A DNA stretch of 64,000 bases from Massilia sp. NR 4-1 (GTDB lineage Bacteria; Pseudomonadota; Gammaproteobacteria; Burkholderiales; Burkholderiaceae_D), in NCBI RefSeq assembly GCF_001191005.1, contig NZ_CP012201.1, positions 1,178,001-1,242,000 of the forward strand, in the 5' to 3' direction. Both the position numbers and the translations under genes were made by a program. Position 1 is the stretch's first letter; every line of letters starts with the position of its first letter. This document shows, one piece after another, positions 8,287 through 16,150 of this stretch. A model generated the notes under the pieces. The model was not told the DNA's origin. It ran no database searches and saw nothing but the letters and a program-made list of their open reading frames with translations.

Positions 8287-9036
8287 TTAGAACGAATACA
8301 CCAGGGTCAGGGACGTTTGCGTGTCGGTGCCTTTTTTATCGGCCGGAACGTTGGTGTCGTTACGGGCGCTGAAGGCGGCCTTCATCTGCATGGTGCCATT
8401 GATCTTGGTGCTGAGCGCCGTCTCGGCCACCGAGTGGGTGTTCGAGGTGCCGCGTTCCACACTGAGCGTCTGCGTGAACAGGGCGGTCTGGCTTAGTTGC
8501 CAGCGCAAGGCGGCCGCGCCACGGATGGTCAGGCCGTTTTCCTTGTCGCCATTGGCGCGGGTGCCGCTAAAGTAGCCCGGACCCATTTCCACGTCGACGG
8601 TCTTGTCGCGCGATTTGTACCAGCGCGAGGCGTGACCGACTGCGATGGTGGTGTACTTGGTGTAGGCGCCGAATTTGTCATCGACGTGGGAACCGAGCAC
8701 GAACAGCTTCTTGCCGTCGCCAATCAGCTTGTACGCGGCCTTGGCGGAGGCGGCGAAACGTTCGGCCGAGCGCTCCTTGACCTTGCTGCCGTCTTCCTGT
8801 TCGTTCTTGTCTTCCTTGAAATAGCCGCTGAAGATGTATTCGTTGCTCCAGTTCTCCAGCTCCTGGCGCGCGTCGATCTTGCCGGTGACGGAAGTGCCGG
8901 CGGTGTTGCCGGTGGTGGTGATGGCGCCCAGTTCTGCGGAAACGCTCCAGTCGCGTTCCGGAAGTTCTTCGTCGGCGGCAAAAGCTGCGCCGTGCGCCAT
9001 GGCGAGGGCCAAGGCGAGAGTGGTAATCGATTTCAT
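8287..9036 (-). CDS. DUF481 family outer-membrane protein (YdiY-like)
   Basis: A 249-residue protein with a signal peptide (cleavage near FAA-DEELP), alternating beta strands, and a C-terminal Phe in LTLVYSF, the usual end of a barrel handled by the Bam machinery. The repeated strands WSVSAELGAITTTGN and AALRWQLSQTALFTQ match the DUF481 (salt-induced outer-membrane protein) family. Its molecular job is not established; related proteins are associated with salt or acid stress. The CHAD gene lies upstream on the same strand, 132 bases away, so a separate promoter is likely. Confidence 0.88.
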   Translation of the reverse strand: MKSITTLALALAMAHGAAFAADEELPERDWSVSAELGAITTTGNTAGTSVTGKIDARQELENWSNEYIFSGYFKEDKNEQEDGSKVKERSAERFAASAKAAYKLIGDGKKLFVLGSHVDDKFGAYTKYTTIAVGHASRWYKSRDKTVDVEMGPGYFSGTRANGDKENGLTIRGAAALRWQLSQTALFTQTLSVERGTSNTHSVAETALSTKINGTMQMKAAFSARNDTNVPADKKGTDTQTSLTLVYSF

Positions 9037-9168
9037 GTGCTTATTGGCGCGGCCTTGCAGGCTTGGAGCGGCCGCTTTTGATACAAAAGGGAGGTGGCAT
9101 TGTACCCCAATGTCAAGTTTGACGTTGTTACGATACTACGCTTTAACAAAGGCTTAAGTAAAAATCCC

Positions 9169-10050
9169 TTAGAGCGCGCGGCGCAGGCGCTTCCACAAGC
9201 CGGCCAGCGCCTTGGTCTGGTGCCGGCTGTCGGCCTGCAGGTAGCCGCGTACGTAGGCGATGGCGGTATGCAGGGCCGGATGGCTGGCCGCTTCATGCTC
9301 CAACAGGGCGTGGGCCACGGCGGCGTCGTTGATGGCGCCCAGCGCATCCTGGAATACGCCCAGCGTATCGATGCGGCGTCTGGCTGGTCCCGATGGATAC
9401 TGGCTGGTGAAGAACTCCAGCGCATAGCGCAGGCGTTTGGCGGCGATGCGCGAGCGGTGCAGGCGGCGCTGACCGGCCTGGGGCAGATGCTGGGCACGGC
9501 GCCGCAGGCGCTTGCTGGCGGAATCCAGCAGCGCCTTGGCGAAGCGTTTGAGGCGGGCGTTCGGCTGCGGCATGTCCTGTGGCGTTTGCGCGGCCCAGGC
9601 ATGCAGGGCATCGAGCAGGGCACGGCAGCGCGGCGAGGCCACCGCTTGCGCTGCGCTTGCATTGTGGCGTTGCGCCGCCTCCTGCGCCAGTTGCAGCAGG
9701 GCCGCCAGGCCAAGATGGGCCGGAGCGCTGGCCGTGATGCGCGGCAGCGTGCTGTTGGCCAGGACTTCCCAGTCGCGCGCGGGCCCGAGTGCGGCATCCA
9801 GCCATTTCACCTCAAGGCGCAGCGGCTGCGGCAGCGAACGCACGTTGCCGAACAGACGCAAGGCGGCGTTCAAGCGGCGCAGGCCGACGCGCATCTGGTG
9901 CAGGAATTCGGCATCGGTGCCGGCGACGACACCGGGGGCATTGGCTTCGATATGGCGCAGGCATTCGGCCATGACGGCGGCGTGGGCCTGCAGGATGCCC
10001 ATATCCTTGTGCAGGGCAATCGGGCTGGCGGTGACGGGAGTGGCGTTCAT
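9169..10050 (-). CDS. CHAD domain protein
   Basis: A 293-residue, mostly helical protein that is essentially one CHAD domain. It keeps the conserved basic and histidine positions of its two four-helix bundles: FLHQMRVGLRRLNAALRLF near residue 50-68 and RLHRSRIAAKRLRYALEFF near 195-213. CHAD domains bind polyphosphate. There is no linked CYTH triphosphatase domain, so this is the stand-alone form, which would sit at polyphosphate granules. Its neighbour upstream is the Lrp gene, 63 bases away on the same strand. No strong ribosome-binding site is seen before the ATG. Confidence 0.9.
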   Translation of the reverse strand: MNATPVTASPIALHKDMGILQAHAAVMAECLRHIEANAPGVVAGTDAEFLHQMRVGLRRLNAALRLFGNVRSLPQPLRLEVKWLDAALGPARDWEVLANSTLPRITASAPAHLGLAALLQLAQEAAQRHNASAAQAVASPRCRALLDALHAWAAQTPQDMPQPNARLKRFAKALLDSASKRLRRRAQHLPQAGQRRLHRSRIAAKRLRYALEFFTSQYPSGPARRRIDTLGVFQDALGAINDAAVAHALLEHEAASHPALHTAIAYVRGYLQADSRHQTKALAGLWKRLRRAL

Positions 10051-10113
10051 GAAGAAGTCCAGCGCGGGTCGTGGAACGCGTTTGTGAAAGAACGCATTTT
10101 GCCACGGACCTCC

Positions 10114-10575
10114 TTAAGGTTCCACCGAGTGCGCGCGTTTCAGGCAGCGCAGCACGAAGGTTGAGCGGCTATGGCGGATGCCGGGCATCTTATACAGTTT
10201 GCGGCGCAGGAATTCCTCGTAGCCTGCGGTGCCGGCCACGGCGACCTTGATCAGGTAATCGTAATCGCCGGTGAGCAGATAGGCTTCCATCACTTCCGGT
10301 AGCTGGGCGAGGGCGAGGCCGAATTTTTCCAGCATATCGTCGTCATGGCGCTCCAGCGTGACTTCGATGATCACGGTGTCGGGCAGACCCAGCGCCTGCT
10401 GGTTGAGCAGGGCCGTGTAGCCTTCGATGACGCCATTGTCTTCCAGCGCACGCACGCGGTTCCAGCAGGGCGTGGTGGAGAGTCCGATCTGCTCCGCCAG
10501 CTTGGTATTGCTTAGCCGTCCATCGCGGCGCAGGGCGCGCAGGATGCGGCGGTCGGTTTCATCCAGTTGTTCCAT
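10114..10575 (-). CDS. Lrp/AsnC family transcriptional regulator
   Basis: A 153-residue protein of the usual Lrp size. Residues 1-60 form the winged helix-turn-helix (LDETDRRILRALRRDGRLSN, then LAEQIGLSTTPCWNRVRALE), and residues 65-145 form the RAM/ACT-like effector domain ending with the typical GIRHSRSTFVLR. It would bind DNA as a dimer or octamer and respond to an amino acid. It is divergent from the small ACT-like gene at 10,702 across a 126-base AT-rich gap, which is the natural place for autoregulation. Confidence 0.93.
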   Translation of the reverse strand: MEQLDETDRRILRALRRDGRLSNTKLAEQIGLSTTPCWNRVRALEDNGVIEGYTALLNQQALGLPDTVIIEVTLERHDDDMLEKFGLALAQLPEVMEAYLLTGDYDYLIKVAVAGTAGYEEFLRRKLYKMPGIRHSRSTFVLRCLKRAHSVEP

Positions 10576-10701
10576 GGTTTTCTCGATTCGAAGATTATTT
10601 CTGCGAATATTTTATATCGAAAAGAAGAATATTCTCAAAATAGCGTGAAATTGGATAATCTTTGGATGCCTATTCCAGCACGGGGCAGCTAAAGTTACTG
10701 T
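10576..10701. promoter_or_regulatory. AT-rich divergent control region between the Lrp gene and the ACT-like gene
   Basis: This gap is much richer in A+T than the flanking genes. It contains the palindrome GAATATTC and a second GAATATT-like half in the same stretch, which fits the degenerate AT-rich sites bound by Lrp proteins. I cannot assign -35/-10 elements with confidence. Confidence 0.5.
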
Positions 10702-10980
10702 ATGAATGAGCTAGTCCAAACCCTACAAAAGACCTTCCGCCTGCGGGTGGAAGCCCATACCGCCACCGACTCGCTGGAATCGGCGCTGGCGATTATCCGG
10801 CGCGGCGGCATCGAGTTGCGCGGCGTGCGCATGGAAGCCGGCCTGCATGGCATGGAAGTGCAACTGCGCGTGGCAGCCGAGGAGGAAGAGGCGCTGACCC
10901 TGTGCCGCATGCGCCTGTGTAATGTGATCGGGATTCTCAAGATCCGCGAAACGCCGCGCCCCGCGCCCGCCTTGCAGTAA
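10702..10980 (+). CDS. Small ACT-like protein (resembles the IlvM-type acetolactate synthase regulatory subunit)
   Basis: A 92-residue protein with a beta-alpha-beta-beta-alpha-beta pattern. It reads as LRVEAHTATDSLESALAIIRR, then GIELRGVRMEAG, then MEVQLRVAA, then LTLCRMRLCNVIGILKI. The size and the 'resolve the two strands by a helix' layout match the short IlvM subunit of acetolactate synthase II. No large subunit (IlvG/IlvB) is adjacent, so it may instead be a free-standing amino-acid-sensing ACT protein. Its divergent position next to an Lrp regulator supports an amino-acid link. No clear Shine-Dalgarno site is visible. Confidence 0.65.
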   Translation: MNELVQTLQKTFRLRVEAHTATDSLESALAIIRRGGIELRGVRMEAGLHGMEVQLRVAAEEEEALTLCRMRLCNVIGILKIRETPRPAPALQ

Positions 10981-11001
10981 GGCTGGCGGGGCGGGAATGC
11001 C

Positions 11002-12306
11002 TTACATATAGGCGTACTTGAAGATGAAGACGCCCGCGATCAGCCACACGATCAGTTTGACCTCGCGCGCGCGGCCCGTCAGCAGCTTGAGCGCCGCATA
11101 GGTGATGAAGCCGAAGGCGATGCCGTGGGCGATCGAGTAGGTGTAGGGAATCAGCAGGGCGGTGATGCCGGCCGGGATGCTCTCGGTGGTCTCGTTCCAG
11201 TCCAGGTCCGACAGGTCGCGCAGCATCAGGCAGGCGACGAAGAGCAGGGCTGGTGCGGTGGCGTAAGGCGGCACCACGGCGGCGATCGGCGAGAAGAACA
11301 GGCAGGCCAGGAACATCAGCGCGATGACTACGGCGGTCAGGCCGGTGCGTCCGCCCGCCTGCACGCCGGCCGCGCTTTCCACATAGGCCGTGGTGCTGGA
11401 GGTGCCGAGCATGGAGCCGGCGACGATGGCACAGCTGTCGGCCAGCAGTGCCTTGTTGAGGCGCTCCATCTTGCCGCTGACCAGCAGGCCGGCGCGGTTC
11501 GCCACGCCCATCAGGGTGCCGGTGGCGTCGAACAGCTCCACCAGGAAGAACACCAGCACCACATTGAACAGGCCCACGCCGATGGCGCCGGAGATGTCGA
11601 GCTTGAACAGGCTGGGCGCCAGCGACGGCGGCGCGGAGATCAGCCCTTGGAATTTGGTGTCGCCAAAGAAGAAGCTCAGTACGGTGATGGTGACGATGCC
11701 GATCAGGATGGCGCCGCGCACGCGCAGGCGGTCCAGCGTCACGATCAGCAGGAAGCCGCCGATGGCCATCAGGGCGGCAGGCTTGTGCAGGTCGCCCGCC
11801 GTGACCATGGTGGCCTTGTCGGCGGTGACGATGCCCGCGCTTTTCAGCGCAATCAAGCCAAGGAATAGCCCCAGCCCGGCCGTAATGGCGGTGCGCAGCG
11901 AATGGGGAATGCCGTTGACGATCATCTCGCGCAGCCGGAAGACGCTGATCAGCACGAACAGGCAGCCCGAGATAAACACCGCGCCGAGCGCGATCTGCCA
12001 CGGTATGCCCATGCCCAGCACCACGGCGTAGGCGAAGTAGGCGTTCAAGCCCATGCCCGGCGCCATGCCGATCGGGTAGTTGGCGTACAGGCCCATGATC
12101 AGGGTGCCCAGCGCGGCGGCCAGGCAGGTTGCGACGAAGACGGCATCCCTTGGCACGCCCGCTTCGGACAGGATGGAGGGATTGACGAAGATGATGTACG
12201 CCATGGTGAGGAAGGTGGTCAGGCCTGCCACCACCTCGGTGCGTACATTGGTGCCGTTCTCCCGGAGTTTGAATAATTTTTCTGTAATGGACACGGTTGC
12301 CCCCAT
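11002..12306 (-). CDS. NCS2 family purine permease, AzgA/PbuG type
   Basis: A 434-residue inner-membrane protein with about 12-14 hydrophobic segments. AzgA-type marks are VRTEVVAGLTTFLTMAYIIF near the start, GMAPGMGLNAYFAY in TM3, FFLVELFDATGTLMGV in TM8-9 and LGTSSTTAYVESAAGV in TM10. These permeases import adenine, guanine or hypoxanthine with protons. I chose the ATG at 12306 because the family alignment begins at ITEKLFKLREN; the open frame runs to 12471 but overlaps the ABC-F gene. It starts 13 bases after the ABC-F stop, so the two form an operon. Confidence 0.92.
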   Translation of the reverse strand: MGATVSITEKLFKLRENGTNVRTEVVAGLTTFLTMAYIIFVNPSILSEAGVPRDAVFVATCLAAALGTLIMGLYANYPIGMAPGMGLNAYFAYAVVLGMGIPWQIALGAVFISGCLFVLISVFRLREMIVNGIPHSLRTAITAGLGLFLGLIALKSAGIVTADKATMVTAGDLHKPAALMAIGGFLLIVTLDRLRVRGAILIGIVTITVLSFFFGDTKFQGLISAPPSLAPSLFKLDISGAIGVGLFNVVLVFFLVELFDATGTLMGVANRAGLLVSGKMERLNKALLADSCAIVAGSMLGTSSTTAYVESAAGVQAGGRTGLTAVVIALMFLACLFFSPIAAVVPPYATAPALLFVACLMLRDLSDLDWNETTESIPAGITALLIPYTYSIAHGIAFGFITYAALKLLTGRAREVKLIVWLIAGVFIFKYAYM

Positions 12307-12319
12307 GTGTTGCGGTCGC

Positions 12320-13951
12320 CTAGGATACCATCCCGTCGAGCCTCCAGCCCTGCGGCGTATGCGACAAGGTGTGGGAAAGGCCCAGCGCGGACAGGAATCG
12401 GCGGTCGTGCGAGACCACGGCCAGCGCGCCGCTGAAGCCTTGCAGCGCCTGTTCCAGTGCGCTGACGGCATGCAGGTCGAGGTGGTTGGTGGGTTCGTCC
12501 AGCAGCAGGAATTGCGCCGGTTCCTTGCGCCACAGGGCGCAGGCCAGGGCTGCTTTCAAACGTTCGCCGCCGCTCAGGGCTTCGGCTGGCGTATGCACAT
12601 GGCGCGCGCCGAGGCCGAGCAGGGCGAGGCGGCTGCGCAGTTCCCCTTCCGGCAGCGGGCTTTCCAGCTGGCGCAGACGCTCCAGCACTGAGAGTCCAGG
12701 CGGTAGCAGCACGGCGGCATGCTGGTCGAGCCAGGCCATGGGTAGCGGGCTGCGGCAGGTGCCGGACAGCGGCGCTTCCAGTCCTGCCAGCATTTTCAGC
12801 AGGGTGGTTTTGCCGCAGCCATTGGGGCCGGTGATGGCGAGGCGGAAGGGACCGCACAGCGCCAGGTCCAGCGGCGCCGCATCGGCCGGGAAAGGCGCAC
12901 AAGCCTGCTCCAGTTCGACCACGCGCTTGCCTGGCGCGACGGCACTGGCGGGCAGCAGCAGCGCCACTGCCTGTTCGGAGACGATCTTGTCCGCCGCCTC
13001 GCGCACCGCCTGGTCCAGCGCGAGGCGGCTTTCCTCATGCTGCTTCGTCACGCGGCCGGCGTGGGCCTCGGCGCGGTCCTGCATGCGGCCGAGCAGGATG
13101 GGCGCCAGATTGGCGCTCTTGGCGTTGCGCTTGTTGCGGGCCATGCGCGAATGCTGGGCATCGTGCTGGCGGCGCAGCTCGCGCAGGCCGGATTCGCGTT
13201 CGGTGCGGGCATGATCGAGCGTCGCCTGCGCCGCGCTGGCGGCCGTGTCGCGCTGCTCGCGGTACAGGGTGTAGTTGCCGCCGTAGCTGTGCAACTGGCC
13301 GTCGCGCAGCTCCACGATGCGGTCCATCCGGTCGAGCAACTCGCGATCGTGGCTGACGACGATGGCGCCGCCGCGCCATGCGTGCAAGGCGGCTTCAAGC
13401 CAGTCGCGGCCCGGCCGGTCGAGGTGGTTGCTTGGTTCGTCCAGCAGCAGCCAGTCGGCTTGCGACAGCAGGGCACCGGCCAAGGCAATGCGCATCAGCT
13501 CTCCGCCACTCAGGTTCGCGGCGGGCTGCTCGGGATGCATCGCCGGCAGGCCCGCATCGCGCAGGACACAGCCAAAGGCGGCGGGAATATGCCAGCGGCC
13601 CTCAAGCAGGTCGAGATCGCCGGCCAGCATATCGCCGCTTTCGACGCGGGCGAGAGCGGCAAACAGGGCGGCAAGTCCGGCCACGCCGGCGACGGTGGCC
13701 CCGGGTGCGGGACGGATTTCCTGCGGCACGTAAGCGAGGCTGCCGTTGCAGGCGATGCGGCCGCCGTCAGGCTGGCGCTGGCCGCCCAAAATAGTGGCCA
13801 GCACGGATTTGCCCGCGCCATTGGCGCCGACAAGACCGGTCAGCTCGCGTTGGAAAGAGGCGTTCAGGCCGTCGAACAGCATGCGGCCGTCGGGGAGCAT
13901 GGCCGAGACGTGGCGCAGCTCCAGAGAGAGTTCTTTTGGATTGGATAACAT
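12320..13951 (-). CDS. ABC-F family ATP-binding protein (ribosome-associated type)
   Basis: A 543-residue protein with two ATP-binding domains and no membrane segments. Domain 1 has Walker A VGANGAGKS, signature NLSGGELMRIALAGALL and Walker B WLLLDEPSNHLD. Domain 2 has ITGPNGCGKTT, ALSGGERLKAALACAL and FLLLDEPTNHLDLH. Between them is a charged helical linker of about 80 residues (HARTERESGLRELRRQ onward), the segment that reaches toward the peptidyl-transferase centre in ABC-F proteins. They act on ribosomes in translation rescue or antibiotic protection; which role applies here is unclear. It is transcribed just upstream of the purine permease. Confidence 0.92.
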   Translation of the reverse strand: MLSNPKELSLELRHVSAMLPDGRMLFDGLNASFQRELTGLVGANGAGKSVLATILGGQRQPDGGRIACNGSLAYVPQEIRPAPGATVAGVAGLAALFAALARVESGDMLAGDLDLLEGRWHIPAAFGCVLRDAGLPAMHPEQPAANLSGGELMRIALAGALLSQADWLLLDEPSNHLDRPGRDWLEAALHAWRGGAIVVSHDRELLDRMDRIVELRDGQLHSYGGNYTLYREQRDTAASAAQATLDHARTERESGLRELRRQHDAQHSRMARNKRNAKSANLAPILLGRMQDRAEAHAGRVTKQHEESRLALDQAVREAADKIVSEQAVALLLPASAVAPGKRVVELEQACAPFPADAAPLDLALCGPFRLAITGPNGCGKTTLLKMLAGLEAPLSGTCRSPLPMAWLDQHAAVLLPPGLSVLERLRQLESPLPEGELRSRLALLGLGARHVHTPAEALSGGERLKAALACALWRKEPAQFLLLDEPTNHLDLHAVSALEQALQGFSGALAVVSHDRRFLSALGLSHTLSHTPQGWRLDGMVS

Positions 13952-14065
13952 ATAAGCCCCGATGACGAGATTCGTCAGCGCAGCGGCGATGCATAGCGTG
14001 GCAAAGCAGCGGCGGTCGTTTGCGGATGTGGGCTTAGATGTCCATTTAGGGTGGGTGCTCCGGAA

Positions 14066-14098
14066 GAAAAAAAGCGCTGCCGATAATTTCAGCAGCGC
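14066..14098 (-). terminator. Rho-independent terminator of the TonB-receptor/phytase operon
   Basis: On the minus strand GCGCTGC and GCAGCGC (14098-14092 and 14080-14074) form a perfect 7-bp stem with an 11-base loop, followed directly by eight T residues. It lies 70 bases after the phytase stop and before the ABC-F gene, so it ends the phytase transcript. Confidence 0.9.
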
Positions 14099-14168
14099 CC
14101 GCAGTTTAACGCATCGGGATAAATTGTCAACCGCCGCCGTGTTTGCGCTGCATGGCGATGCTCCTTTC

Positions 14169-16142
14169 TTAAGGCAGGTTCAGGGCGCGGGCGATATCGT
14201 CCCATGCCACGTATTTGAAATTCTGCGGACCATCTGGCAGACGCTTGTAGCCGTCCTGCACCACCAGCATGCCTTTGGCGTATGGCCCGCCCAGATTGGC
14301 CGAGCTCACGTCGAGGCCATCGGTCTCGGACGCGCCATCGATGCCGGCTGCCACATTCATGCCGATGCGGAAGCGTCCGCGCACGGCATGCGGCGCGGCC
14401 GCATCCAGCACCACATAGCTGTTGTCGCCCTGGCTGGAGACCACCAGATAGCTGGCTTTCTCGCCGTGATAAAGGGCCATGCCTTCCACGTCGGCCTTGA
14501 GCGCCGGGCCGACCGGCAGGATCATGCGCAGCGGCTCGGCTTTGGCCGCGCTGGCGGCAGTGGACCAGACGCCAAGCTTTTCCTCGCCGATGAAAAGGCG
14601 TCCGCTGCGGTCGTCGGCCACGCAGCCTTCGGGCTGGCTGGCGACGGCGAAGCTGCGCAGCAGGGCGGCGCGGAAGCGGCCTTCGCTGCGTTCGATACGG
14701 TAGTGCTGGTAGCGGCCGTCCTTGTCGTTGACGAAGGCTTCCAGCGCGCCGCCGGGCGGCTGGTACAGGCACATGCCGTAGATCTTTTCCAGCGTTGTCG
14801 GGAAGACGGCGGCTTCGGCGGCATCGCCCTTGGCGTCGATGGTGAACAGCATCAGCGTGTTGTCGTCGCGCCGCGTGGCCGCGGCCAGGTCGAAGCGTTC
14901 GCCCGCGAGCAGCACGTTCTGGCGGATGTCGACGTTGTTCAGGCGTCCCGATTCCAGCAACTGGGTTTGTTTGCCCTGCAGGTCGTAGGCCAGCAAGCCT
15001 TGCTTCTTGTTGGTGCCGAAGACGCGCGAAGCGGCTGGATTGGTGGGATGCAGCCAGATTGCCGGATCGTCGGCCGCGTCGCCCTGGCGTTCCATCGGGT
15101 CGGTCTGGGTGCGCGGCTCGACGATGGCGAATGGCATGGCTGCCTCAATGGACGCGCCGTTTGCGCCGCTCCCGGCGATGCCGCCATGTTTGCCGCCCGC
15201 GTTTGCGGCGGCGGACGAGGACGCGCCGGCCGGCCATGCCTGGACGCGTGCTTGCCACGGCGCGCTTTCGGCAGTTTTGTACGCGAGACTGAGGGTGTTA
15301 CCGTCAACTGCGCGAACTGCGAGCGCATTGCCTTTGCCGCCTTTGGCCGCCAGCTGCTGGCTGCCCGCCGCTTCCCATTGGCCAGCGCGCTGGCGGAACA
15401 GGTGCAGTTTTGTGCCATCCTTGTCCAGCAGTGCGGCGCCACCGGGCAGCAGGGACAAGGCGCCTGCGCCGCCCGCCAGCTTGCCATAAGGCGCGCGCAG
15501 GGCCACGGCCTGGCGCTGGCCGGAGCCTTCCGCGTCGGCGCGGTAGGCCCACAGGCCGAAATCGGATTCGGCGGCCAGCAGAGTGTTGCTGGCGTCATCC
15601 ACGCGGCAGTGTTTGACATGCGGCGGCAGCGCCAGTTTGCGCACCGGCCTGTAATGCGCACCGGACAGCAGCCATTGTTCGGACTGGCCGTCTTTCCCGA
15701 TCAGGAACAGGTGATCGATACGCTGGGCGTCGCGGTACAGGCAGGACGCCTCCACGTCAAAGCCTGGCGCCGGCAGCGCTGGCAGGGCGTTCAGCGTGCC
15801 GCGCGCCAGATTGACGACGAGGGGCTGGGCGCGCTCGGTGTTGGAATCGACCACCACGGCCAGTACGCCTTCCGCATGGCTGCGGGTGTCCAGCTGGCGG
15901 GCGCGAATCGGGAACTGGGCGCGCTGCGCGCCGTTGGCGTCCAGCAGGCGCAGTCCGTTCCTGTCCAGCGCCAGCCAGCCGCCGTCCGGCAGGGCTGCCA
16001 GTTCAGTGGCGCTTGAAAGCGCCGCAGGCAGGAGCGGGGAGACTTGGTTCGGCGCCCCTACCGCCGGCGCGGCCTGTGCCGGCAGCAGCGCGATGGACGT
16101 GAAGAACGCGCCGATCGCGCTTTGAATCATGCTCTTTCTCAT
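14169..16142 (-). CDS. Secreted beta-propeller phytase, two-domain form
   Basis: A 657-residue protein with a signal peptide (cleavage near AQA-APAVG). Residues about 325-657 are a full beta-propeller phytase domain, with the calcium- and phytate-binding segments DAADDPAIWLHP, NNVDIRQN, EKIYGMCLY, QPEGCVADD and ADVEGMALY. The first ~300 residues look like a second, poorer propeller (ATELAALPDGGWLALDRNG), as in known dual-domain phytases. It releases phosphate from phytate with calcium, in the periplasm or outside. It follows the TonB receptor gene by eight bases, an arrangement known for this family, and a perfect terminator follows it. A Pho box lies on the far side of the receptor. Confidence 0.9.
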   Translation of the reverse strand: MRKSMIQSAIGAFFTSIALLPAQAAPAVGAPNQVSPLLPAALSSATELAALPDGGWLALDRNGLRLLDANGAQRAQFPIRARQLDTRSHAEGVLAVVVDSNTERAQPLVVNLARGTLNALPALPAPGFDVEASCLYRDAQRIDHLFLIGKDGQSEQWLLSGAHYRPVRKLALPPHVKHCRVDDASNTLLAAESDFGLWAYRADAEGSGQRQAVALRAPYGKLAGGAGALSLLPGGAALLDKDGTKLHLFRQRAGQWEAAGSQQLAAKGGKGNALAVRAVDGNTLSLAYKTAESAPWQARVQAWPAGASSSAAANAGGKHGGIAGSGANGASIEAAMPFAIVEPRTQTDPMERQGDAADDPAIWLHPTNPAASRVFGTNKKQGLLAYDLQGKQTQLLESGRLNNVDIRQNVLLAGERFDLAAATRRDDNTLMLFTIDAKGDAAEAAVFPTTLEKIYGMCLYQPPGGALEAFVNDKDGRYQHYRIERSEGRFRAALLRSFAVASQPEGCVADDRSGRLFIGEEKLGVWSTAASAAKAEPLRMILPVGPALKADVEGMALYHGEKASYLVVSSQGDNSYVVLDAAAPHAVRGRFRIGMNVAAGIDGASETDGLDVSSANLGGPYAKGMLVVQDGYKRLPDGPQNFKYVAWDDIARALNLP

Positions 16143-16150
16143 ATGCTCTC

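Noticed and set aside
13767..13994. A possible leader peptide (starting MHRRCADESRHRG) overlapping the ABC-F start, with a small TGACGA/TCGTCA hairpin at 13,963-13,977
   Set aside because: The frame overlaps the gene for a long way, has no good ribosome-binding site, and the hairpin is not followed by a T tract, so attenuation is not supported.
13962..16016. A 684-codon open frame on the + strand
   Set aside because: It is opposite the phytase; it also runs through the terminator hairpin, and has no domain.
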